DNA of 43,955 nt, from contig JAFYYA010000062.1 in NCBI GenBank assembly GCA_017557785.1, positions 1 through 43,955 on the forward strand, given 5' to 3'. A model generated the notes under the pieces. The model was not told the DNA's origin. It was given only the letters and a program-made list of their open reading frames with translations, and made no database searches. Of this stretch, positions 25,017 to 32,919 are shown one piece after another; the first letter of the stretch is position 1, and every line of letters starts with the position of its first letter. The position numbers were made by a program, and so were the translations under genes. The stretch comes from Salinivirgaceae bacterium. Lineage in GTDB: Bacteria; Bacteroidota; Bacteroidia; Bacteroidales; SZUA-534.

Positions 25017-25097
25017 ATGAAACGTTTCGAAAGATTATTCATCGGGGCACTGCTGCTTATTATTGTTGTCTGCTGCATTCTGACGTGCATGATGTAA
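25017..25097 (+). CDS. Possible 26-residue hydrophobic microprotein
   Basis: A 26-codon frame: MKRFERLFIGALLLIIVVCC, then ILTCMM. It has a basic N-terminus and one hydrophobic helix with a CC pair and a further Cys. The VVCC and LTC segments loosely resemble a lipobox, so it could be a membrane peptide or a very short lipopeptide. It resembles in style, but not clearly in sequence, the tiny 'smalltalk' proteins often found near HU genes in Bacteroidales. The giant T9SS gene starts 67 bp downstream. Confidence 0.45.
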   Translation: MKRFERLFIGALLLIIVVCCILTCMM

Positions 25098-25164
25098 CTA
25101 ACGCAGAACCCGATTAAATGACAAAAATCATAAATAATAATATGTCTAATTAAAACACAAAAGT

Positions 25165-28100
25165 ATGAGAAGAAGATTTCTACTTGTTCTTTCGGCCTTA
25201 ATCCTAACGGTAGGGGGGCTGAGTGCTCAGAGCCACGGAAAACATGCTCTGAAGAGAGAAAACCCGCGGGCTAAAGCCGCCCAGGAGTGGGTTGAGAAAA
25301 TGAAAGCCGACAACGGCAAGTCAGCAACGTCTTTATTTAAGACAGAAAGCGCGGCCAAGGATGGCCCGCAAGACTTCATGGTTAGCGTTGTGCCTAAGGA
25401 GCCGGTTATTGAGTTCAACTTGAGCGATTGCGACCAGACGCAAGCCCGCCCGATGGTTGTTAAAAACACTACCGACGAACCCCTTGATGTTGTTATTCTT
25501 TCCAGTGCCACTACTTTTAATTTAGGGCGTAAGGTGCTGGATGATATGATCTGGGGTATGTCGATTATTGACGGCTATGTCTATGGCTACAGCGATAATT
25601 ATGGGGAAACTGTCCAAATAGACCTTGCCACAGGAGAAGTGGTAAAAACCATTAAAGGGTTTGACTATGTTGCTAGCGCCGGCGGCAAGATGTGGGCTTC
25701 CGGCATATGGAACGACAATAAAGGATTCACCGTTGCCGCTCTCGATGAGAATATGAACTTGACGGATTTCAGTTTTGAGACATCAGTGCGCTATCCGTTT
25801 ATTGCAGCCGATGGCGATAACCTTTTAGTTTACGGCTGTGTTGGCAATAAATTTTGTGCCTTGTCTTACAACACCAGCGGCGAATTGGTGGCCGACTATG
25901 GCACTATCGATATGCCGAGTACTGAACTTGTAGCCTATAATCCCGCTACACGCACATTCTGGTTTGGTGCCTGCGTTATGGGAATGTCGATGGGAGTCCA
26001 AATCAACAACGGCAAACTCGAAGTAAGCGATATTGCGCCAAGCGAAACTGAATCTGGCATGACATGTTACGCGGTTTTCGACGAGAACGGAAAGCCATAT
26101 TACTATAGTGTTGATTATTCACTTGGCTACTATAATCCGGGCGTATACGAAGGAGAATCACTGCTTTTTGGCAAAGCTATTACATTCTCGCAAAACAAAC
26201 TGAGCTTGCAACCCGGCCAGCAGACAACCGTCAACATTACGGCCAACACAGCTGCTGGCTCAGCTGAAGTTTATATCGGTGCCATTAATCCCAAATTGTT
26301 CTTGGATGAAGGTCCGGAATCAATGCTATTCTCGCGTGAAATTGCAATTAATGTTGACATCACCCCTAAGTATGAAATTTATGGTGACAGCGTTCTCACA
26401 GCTTACACCGGTTACGAAAGCACTGGCATAATTTGGATTAAAAACACTGGCTGCCAGAATATGCCAATTTTTGAAGCACCACACTTCAAAACAAGCGGCA
26501 CGGGGTTCCGGATTCTTCCAAGAGATGATGCTCTTATCGTGCCCAGCGATTTTTATAATGATTACACACTTTACCCTGGTGATTCGTTAGGTGTAATGAT
26601 TGGTTTCTATACCGAGAATACTGGCTCTTTCACCAACAAATTCGGTTTCCCTATCGGCAAACCAAGTGATTATTTTGTTGCCGAAGTTGACCTTAAAGCC
26701 ACAGCCACCGATTTGGCAGAGCAGCTTTCAATCGCCAGCACAGAGATTGACACCACACTCACCGAGTGCGTAACAACACTTACCGTTCCCAACAAGATTG
26801 AGAACAACACCAGTGTGCCGGTTACAGTTGTGGGTGGTTTTGACTTTACTTTCAATGTTATTACAAAATGGGACCCGGGATATCAAGTTTGGACACTGTA
26901 CGACGCCAATGACAATGTGGTTTACTCAGCGCCTAGTGGCACTTACACACAGTCTAACACCACATATACAGGAACTCTCAACCTGCCAGTAGGCTCGTAC
27001 AGATTATATTTGCAGAACTGGTGGTACAACGGTTTCATGAGCATAGGCAACTCTGAGACAACATTGGTCAGCAATACCACCAGTAGGGGCGGAAAAACAA
27101 TTGAATTTGATGTTACCCCGGACGATTGTTTGTTTAAGACCACCATTGCCCCTGACTCAAGTATCGATGCCTTACAGATTCCTGTAAGCGTACTCAATAT
27201 GCACGGAGATAACACTCTTCTCGTCTATGCTGAAGGCATTGATGGGGCTGTTAATGAAATTGAGTTAGCTGTTGACGGCGGCAAAGCTGAACTGGCAGTC
27301 GTTGAGAGCTTTGATTTTGGCAATCAGATAAAGAACAATGATGCAAGGAAAACACTGACTCTTTTCAACAGCGGTTGCGCAACGCTCAATATCGAACAAA
27401 TCAGATTTAAGAATTTGGGTTATTTCGCCTTATTATATGGAGGTAATGTTTATCCTGCTATCGGTGAAATTGAGATAGAGCCAAACGCGTCAAAGGAAAT
27501 AACACTTGGAGTTTACCCAGACTCTGTTGGACCCTTCGCAGATACGCTGATCATCAAACTTTCGGCCACTGATTCGGTTGAAGTGGCCATATCTGCAACA
27601 GGTGTTGGCGCACCCGAAACAGTATTCGATGATTATGTTGTAAAAGATACTATTAACTACGGCACACAGTCAGTTACCTTGAGTTCTATGGTTCATAACG
27701 ATGGCAACGGCGACCTTGTGATTGCTGAGCCATTAAGCTTTAGTTACAATGCCGGAAGCGGAAAACATGGTGTCTACATCGACACTTATCATGCAAAATC
27801 TGGTAGTTGGTGGGGCCCCGACGAATGGTTGACTTCCAATTTTGATTTTGATTACTATGATATGGCCCCTGGCGAATACGAACTTCGTTTATATTTAGGG
27901 GACGAAGATGTTTCTGACAGCGACGCATATATCAGCATAAGCAGCGGCAATGACACCATTGTCAATAAAATAATGGTGAAAGATATCTGCACATGGGACA
28001 ATTATGATGATGGCGATTATGCTTACAAATTCACCATAACCGAAGATTCGTACAAGAAATATACCGTTGCCCCAGGCGACTCGCTGCCACTTACAATGAA

Positions 28101-30732
28101 CATAGCAACAGCCGACCTGCCGGTTGGTAGCCATTATTTCTATAAGTACTTCTCTACCAACGACTCGGAATGGGACAATGAAATGGAAATGGATGCTCAA
28201 ATTCTTGTCAAAGGCGATACTGCTGTTTCAGTACCTGAAACACTTGCATTTGGCAATGTTCAGTTGGGCTCAGTTGGAAAGCAGACATTTACACTTACCA
28301 ACACCGGTGGAGCAGAGTTTGAACTTGATTATAGAATTAGTGGCACTGGCTTTTCGTTTGTGAATGCTTCAGCAGATGTGTTTGATTGGAAATTAACCCC
28401 AAAACAAGTAGTCGAACTTGAAGTTAACTATACACCTACAGCCGTAGGCGCAGCCACTGGCGAGCTTAAAATACTTGAATACAACAACGAGAAAGTGTTA
28501 GCCACCATTGCTCTCTCAGCCGCAGGCGTAGCTGCTGTTGAACCAGAGTATGATACCCTGCGCATAACAGCAGAGTGCGGCCAGACAGAGGTTAAGGCTA
28601 CACATACCATAACCAACAACAGCGAGGCACAGCTGCAGTATGTTCCCAAGCCACGACTCAGGGTGTACTCAGGTGCGCAGAACCACCCGCAAACTATTTG
28701 GTTGGAAATATATACAATAGATAAGTGGAACAATTTTGGAACCCGCATATTTAGTATACCGACAAACACTTACACGGTTAGTGGCAAAATGTATGAGCAG
28801 ATTCTCGATTTGCCAGCTGGAAATTATGGTGTGCGTTTCCGCGATTCGCAAAGTAACGGCTATAGCAACGGAGGCTATGTGTCGGTAGTAATCGACGATA
28901 AGTCAATCCTTAGAGACTATGAATACAACATATTGGATGCAGGCTACAATTATAGCAGTTACACCAATTATCTTTTTACAATTCCTGAAACTGAACCGAT
29001 TGTTGTTCCGGCCAATGGTAGCACGATAGTTGAGAACACCTACAGCCTTGAAGGCCTTACCGGTGGAGAATATATCTTTACCCGAATACTTGACCGTAGC
29101 AATATCGTGGACGATGAATTAATTTGCGACACGCTTGTAACCGTAGTTACCATTGAGAGCAAACTCGATTACGCTTACAGCAAGGATTCCGTTGAATTTT
29201 TGCCTGTTCATGTAGGCGAAAGCGGATATGCTTCGCTGTATCTCGAGAATACAGGATGCGAGGTTGTTGAAATTGACGGATGGGATATGCTTGACGGCAC
29301 AAACTTTAAAGCATCCTTTATGAGCAGAATGGGAGGATTGATTCTTAGCCCTGAAGATTTAATTTTGAAATCGGGCAAAAAAGTACCATTCTACATTTCC
29401 TTCAATGCAGACGAGGCTGGCACTTACCGCGATACTTTAGTGATAGTAACCACTCGTGGTATCGACAGAATTCCTGTTGTAGCCACAGCCAACACAACTC
29501 AGGTAATGGCCGTGAGCACACCTACTGTTAGTGGTAGCTATCGTACAGGTAACAACATTGTTATTAATATTTCGTTTGACGATGCAGTTGAACTTGATAA
29601 TACTGCAGCCACAGCAAAACCGAAACTGCTTATGAACACTGGCGGAAATGCCGTGCTTGAAGACGAAAGAATCGACGACTACACTCTGAGCTTTGTTTAC
29701 CCGGTTGCTGCTACTGACAACATTGCAAAACTTGCAATCACAGGCGTTGAGTGGAACGGCGTGAAAGTGCTTGATGCCACCACCGGAAGCCAAGTCAGTG
29801 TTGCCACACTGCCTGCTAACAATGAGTTTGCAGCAACTAATATTGCGCTCGACAACATTCTGCCGACAGTTGCAATAAGCACATCTGCTACCGAGACAAC
29901 CGCCGCTATAGCAACACTCACAGTTGCGTTCAGCGAGGAGATTACCGGTTTTGCGCAGAGCGACATTGCACTGAGCGAAGGTGCCGAAATCAGCAGCTTC
30001 ACCACAACCGACAACGCAACATTTGTTGCCGAGTTGAGCCTGCCGCACGCTGTTGTTACTAACATTAGTGTTGCCGCCAACGTTGCCGACTTGGCCGGAA
30101 ACCCACTTGCAGTGGCTTGGACTGGCAGCATTGCTTCGGTTCATGATTATGACACAACCATTTTCGAACCGACGTTCGACAGCATCGGCTACACCATGCT
30201 TATTTGCAAAATCTGTGGCGATACAACCTACGTCGATACTGTTCCTATGATTAAAGTTGTTTCGATTGCTTTGAGCAACATGCCGAAGAAACTCAATTAC
30301 ACTGAGGGCGAACTGATCGACTTGACTGGCGCGAAACTCACCGTAACCTTCAATAACGGAACTACCAAGGTGGTTGATTTGACATCGGCAATGATTAGCG
30401 GCTTTGACGCTAAGAAGACCGGCAAGCAGACCATCACTGTAACATATGTTGATGGTGGTGAGACATTTACAGTTACGTTCGATGTAACTATTGATGCAAA
30501 AGACACTGCAATCGATGAGAACGCTGCCGAAATAAACATTTTTGCTATCAACCGCACTATTGTGGTCGAGACCGCTGATGCCTTTGCAGGCGAAATAGCA
30601 GTCTTTGACGTGAATGGTCGCATGGTCGCCAAAGAGTTAGCCGAAGGAACCCGCACTGAACTGTCAATGAAGAATACAGGCGTCTACATTGTACGTGTGG
30701 GTAATACAACACAGCGTGTAGTACTGTATTAG
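25165..30732 (+). CDS. Giant T9SS-secreted multidomain surface protein
   Basis: An 1855-residue exported protein. A Sec signal (MRRRFLLVLSALILTVGGLSA, then Q) is followed by a beta-propeller-like region (~95-330). Hydin/ASPM-like 'choice-of-anchor' beta domains lie near 710-815, 1020-1125 and 1330-1440. Three related beta modules lie near 570-640, 866-925 and 1172-1245, each with a 'LPxGxYxxRxxx' core such as LNLPVGSYRLYLQ and LDLPAGNYGVRFR. A bacterial Ig-like pair covers ~1447-1650, an insertion LICKICGDT with a CxxC follows near 1678, and a Big-type Ig domain sits at ~1697-1775. The last ~70 residues (IAVFDVNGRMVAKELAEG...GVYIVRVGN) are a type A T9SS sorting domain, so the protein crosses the outer membrane by T9SS and is processed by a PorU-type sortase; one such gene lies at 37704. 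The ligand or role is unknown. Confidence 0.88.
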   Translation: MRRRFLLVLSALILTVGGLSAQSHGKHALKRENPRAKAAQEWVEKMKADNGKSATSLFKTESAAKDGPQDFMVSVVPKEPVIEFNLSDCDQTQARPMVVKNTTDEPLDVVILSSATTFNLGRKVLDDMIWGMSIIDGYVYGYSDNYGETVQIDLATGEVVKTIKGFDYVASAGGKMWASGIWNDNKGFTVAALDENMNLTDFSFETSVRYPFIAADGDNLLVYGCVGNKFCALSYNTSGELVADYGTIDMPSTELVAYNPATRTFWFGACVMGMSMGVQINNGKLEVSDIAPSETESGMTCYAVFDENGKPYYYSVDYSLGYYNPGVYEGESLLFGKAITFSQNKLSLQPGQQTTVNITANTAAGSAEVYIGAINPKLFLDEGPESMLFSREIAINVDITPKYEIYGDSVLTAYTGYESTGIIWIKNTGCQNMPIFEAPHFKTSGTGFRILPRDDALIVPSDFYNDYTLYPGDSLGVMIGFYTENTGSFTNKFGFPIGKPSDYFVAEVDLKATATDLAEQLSIASTEIDTTLTECVTTLTVPNKIENNTSVPVTVVGGFDFTFNVITKWDPGYQVWTLYDANDNVVYSAPSGTYTQSNTTYTGTLNLPVGSYRLYLQNWWYNGFMSIGNSETTLVSNTTSRGGKTIEFDVTPDDCLFKTTIAPDSSIDALQIPVSVLNMHGDNTLLVYAEGIDGAVNEIELAVDGGKAELAVVESFDFGNQIKNNDARKTLTLFNSGCATLNIEQIRFKNLGYFALLYGGNVYPAIGEIEIEPNASKEITLGVYPDSVGPFADTLIIKLSATDSVEVAISATGVGAPETVFDDYVVKDTINYGTQSVTLSSMVHNDGNGDLVIAEPLSFSYNAGSGKHGVYIDTYHAKSGSWWGPDEWLTSNFDFDYYDMAPGEYELRLYLGDEDVSDSDAYISISSGNDTIVNKIMVKDICTWDNYDDGDYAYKFTITEDSYKKYTVAPGDSLPLTMNIATADLPVGSHYFYKYFSTNDSEWDNEMEMDAQILVKGDTAVSVPETLAFGNVQLGSVGKQTFTLTNTGGAEFELDYRISGTGFSFVNASADVFDWKLTPKQVVELEVNYTPTAVGAATGELKILEYNNEKVLATIALSAAGVAAVEPEYDTLRITAECGQTEVKATHTITNNSEAQLQYVPKPRLRVYSGAQNHPQTIWLEIYTIDKWNNFGTRIFSIPTNTYTVSGKMYEQILDLPAGNYGVRFRDSQSNGYSNGGYVSVVIDDKSILRDYEYNILDAGYNYSSYTNYLFTIPETEPIVVPANGSTIVENTYSLEGLTGGEYIFTRILDRSNIVDDELICDTLVTVVTIESKLDYAYSKDSVEFLPVHVGESGYASLYLENTGCEVVEIDGWDMLDGTNFKASFMSRMGGLILSPEDLILKSGKKVPFYISFNADEAGTYRDTLVIVTTRGIDRIPVVATANTTQVMAVSTPTVSGSYRTGNNIVINISFDDAVELDNTAATAKPKLLMNTGGNAVLEDERIDDYTLSFVYPVAATDNIAKLAITGVEWNGVKVLDATTGSQVSVATLPANNEFAATNIALDNILPTVAISTSATETTAAIATLTVAFSEEITGFAQSDIALSEGAEISSFTTTDNATFVAELSLPHAVVTNISVAANVADLAGNPLAVAWTGSIASVHDYDTTIFEPTFDSIGYTMLICKICGDTTYVDTVPMIKVVSIALSNMPKKLNYTEGELIDLTGAKLTVTFNNGTTKVVDLTSAMISGFDAKKTGKQTITVTYVDGGETFTVTFDVTIDAKDTAIDENAAEINIFAINRTIVVETADAFAGEIAVFDVNGRMVAKELAEGTRTELSMKNTGVYIVRVGNTTQRVVLY

Positions 30733-30740
30733 CCTAATGA

Positions 30741-30780
30741 AAACAGGGGCATTTTATAATGTCTCTGTTTTCTTTTTTTT
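30741..30780 (+). terminator. Rho-independent terminator of the giant secreted protein gene
   Basis: AAACAGGGGCATT (30741-30753) pairs, with mismatches in the middle, to AATGTCTCTGTTT (30758-30770). A T-rich tract to 30780 follows. Confidence 0.85.
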
Positions 30781-30887
30781 ATTGAGAATGTGGATGCTGA
30801 AATCCGCTTAAGATATACGCTGTCAAAGAAAAGTAAGCGTAATTTTTCTCATGCTGGTCCGGGGCGGAAGCCCCGGGCTTTTTTTTT
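30781..30887 (+). other. Orphan structured segment ending in a second strong terminator
   Basis: The pair CCGGGGC (30859-30865) / GCCCCGG (30870-30876) with a GGAA tetraloop and nine T residues (30879-30887) is a textbook terminator, yet no gene ends before it. The preceding ~75 bp carry a nested fold: GAGAA (30784-30788) / TTCTC (30846-30850) enclosing CGCTTA (30805-30810) / TAAGCG (30834-30839). A small RNA of ~100 nt or a 3'-UTR-derived RNA is possible. Confidence 0.5.
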
Positions 30888-31018
30888 GTAACGTGCCAAT
30901 CAGTCAAGCCCAGGAATCCGCTGGCGTATAAATTTCTTTCCAAATCGGGCTGAAACCAAAAAACACTGTATATTCGCACCGTTTTTAATAAGTCTATTAA
31001 ATAACTCTATTATATTCA

Positions 31019-32797
31019 ATGAAAGAGGGAAATCATTATAATTTAGGTGTCGATATTGGCTCGACCACGCTGAAGGTGGCTATGCTCGACGCCGATGGAA
31101 AACTGGTTTATTCTGATTATCAGCGTCATAACGCGGCCATCAAACAAACGGCCAATCATGTGGCAACGCGCATTTTCAACAAGTTCGGCGATTGCTGGCT
31201 GAATGTGGCAATGACAGGCTCGGTGGGAATGGGTTATGCAGAAAGGCTTAATCTAGGCTTTATTCAGGAGGTTGTGGCTGCCGCCGAGACTATCAAACAG
31301 CGCTATCCGCAGGTGCGCACCTTTATTGATATGGGCGGCGAGGACAGCAAGATGATTTTCTTTGAGGAAGGCAAAGTGCCCGACATCCGTATGAACGGTA
31401 GTTGCGCGGGCGGCACAGGCGCTTTCATCGACCAAACGGCCACACTGCTCGGTGTTGAGACCAACGAGCTGAACGCTCTGGCCGAAAAATCGGAAACCAT
31501 CTACCCGATAGCATCGCGGTGCGGTGTGTTCTCAAAGACTGATATTCAGAATCTTATCAGCCGAAACGTGAGCCGCAGCGACATTGCCGCATCGGTGTTC
31601 AACGCGGTGGCGATGCAGGTTGTGGCTTCGCTTGCACGTGGCATGGACATTCTGCCCGATGTGTTTTTCTGCGGCGGTCCGTTCGCCTTCCTGCCCGAAC
31701 TGAAGAAGCATTTCATTCATGTGCTCAATATCACCGAGAGTGACTGCATTCTGCCTGAAAACGCGCAAATTATTCCCGCTCTGGGGTGCGCTTTGCTTGC
31801 TGGAACGCTTGGCCATCGCGAGATGCGTCTGTCGGAATTCCTTTATATTCTGCGTTTTGCGACCGACGACACGCCTGTCGATTTGTCGAAACGGCTCAAC
31901 CCGCTGTTTGTGTCGGCAGCCGACTATGACGAGTGGCACAAGCGCAAGATGAACAACTTTGTGCCGAAAGCCGATTTTGCAACCGACAAATCGGGCCGCT
32001 ATTTCCTGGGCATCGACTCGGGCAGCACCACCACCAAAATTGTGCTTACCAATGCCAATGGCGAGATAGTATATACTGATTATCAGCGAAATAATGGTGA
32101 TAGTTTCCGCACCTTCGCCGACGGGCTGAAGCGTATGCAGGCTGCTCTGCCAAACTCTGGAAACATTGTGATTGCAGGCAGTTGCGCCACTGGCTACGGC
32201 GAGAATCTGCTGCGCACGGCTTTCAATCTCGATTACGGCATTGTTGAGACCATGGCGCACTTTGTGGCCGCGCGGCACGTCAACCCCGATGTGTCGTTTG
32301 TGCTCGACATTGGCGGCCAGGACATGAAGGCCATCTTTGTTGAGAACGGCACCATCAAGCGCATTGAGATTAATGAGGCATGCTCGTCGGGGTGCGGGTC
32401 GTTCATTGAGACGTTTGCCACGATGCTCGGCTACAAGGTTGATGAGTTTGCGCGGCTCTCGTGCATGGCGCAGCACCCGTGCGACCTGGGCACTCGCTGC
32501 ACCGTGTTTATGAACTCGAAGGTGAAGCAGGCCATGCGCGAAGGTTCGGCGGTTGAGGACATTGCCGCTGGTTTCAGTTATTCGGTGGTGAAAAACTGCT
32601 TGTTCAAGGTGTTGAAACTGAAGAATATCAAAGAGTTGGGTGAGAATATTGTGGTTCAGGGCGGAACGTTCCGCAACCACTCAATTGTGCGTGCACTTGA
32701 GTTGCTGACTGGCTGCGAGGTGTCGTTCACTGACATTCCAGAGTTGATGGGCGCTTACGGAGCAGCACTTCACGCTATCGAAATGAGTAAAGTTTAG
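31019..32797 (+). CDS. Two-module acyl-CoA dehydratase activase (BadF/BcrA/HgdC type)
   Basis: A 592-residue ATP-dependent reductase made of two tandem ASKHA-fold activase modules. Module 1 (~residues 5-260) has [37 protein letters not shown] and [11 protein letters not shown]. Module 2 (~320-590) has [36 protein letters not shown] and [14 protein letters not shown]. In HgdC-type activases two Cys per module hold a [4Fe-4S] cluster, and both modules retain them. ATP hydrolysis drives single-electron transfer to a 2-hydroxyacyl-CoA dehydratase-like partner, here encoded next door. In many Bacteroidota both parts form one ~1400-residue polypeptide; here they are two genes. The stop TAG lies inside the heptad tract that fills the gap. 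Confidence 0.88.
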   Translation: MKEGNHYNLGVDIGSTTLKVAMLDADGKLVYSDYQRHNAAIKQTANHVATRIFNKFGDCWLNVAMTGSVGMGYAERLNLGFIQEVVAAAETIKQRYPQVRTFIDMGGEDSKMIFFEEGKVPDIRMNGSCAGGTGAFIDQTATLLGVETNELNALAEKSETIYPIASRCGVFSKTDIQNLISRNVSRSDIAASVFNAVAMQVVASLARGMDILPDVFFCGGPFAFLPELKKHFIHVLNITESDCILPENAQIIPALGCALLAGTLGHREMRLSEFLYILRFATDDTPVDLSKRLNPLFVSAADYDEWHKRKMNNFVPKADFATDKSGRYFLGIDSGSTTTKIVLTNANGEIVYTDYQRNNGDSFRTFADGLKRMQAALPNSGNIVIAGSCATGYGENLLRTAFNLDYGIVETMAHFVAARHVNPDVSFVLDIGGQDMKAIFVENGTIKRIEINEACSSGCGSFIETFATMLGYKVDEFARLSCMAQHPCDLGTRCTVFMNSKVKQAMREGSAVEDIAAGFSYSVVKNCLFKVLKLKNIKELGENIVVQGGTFRNHSIVRALELLTGCEVSFTDIPELMGAYGAALHAIEMSKV

Positions 32798-32825
32798 AGT
32801 TTAGAGGGGGGCGTTTAGAGTTAAG
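32791..32825. repeat. Heptanucleotide AGTTTAG tract between the activase and dehydratase genes
   Basis: AGTTTAG at 32791-32797 and 32798-32804, then a 14-bp step ending GTTTAG, then AGTTAAG: all in 7-bp phase. The first unit includes the stop codon of the upstream gene, so the repeat begins within the coding sequence. Confidence 0.7.
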
Positions 32826-32919
32826 GATTATAGTGATGCTTATTGTAAAATATTGAAAACTAATACTTTTTTTTCTTTCCACTCACCACTTCCCACTTAC
32901 CGTATATAGAATAATAATT

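Noticed and set aside
25017-25097. Assignment of the 26-codon frame to the 'smalltalk' protein family
   Set aside because: Only the size, hydrophobicity and nearby HU gene agree. The sequence similarity is too weak to name it.
31532-32680. Long open frame (382 codons) on the minus strand
   Set aside because: It is the antisense of the activase gene, which has full motifs. Its composition is rich in His, Arg and Asn, as in shadow frames.
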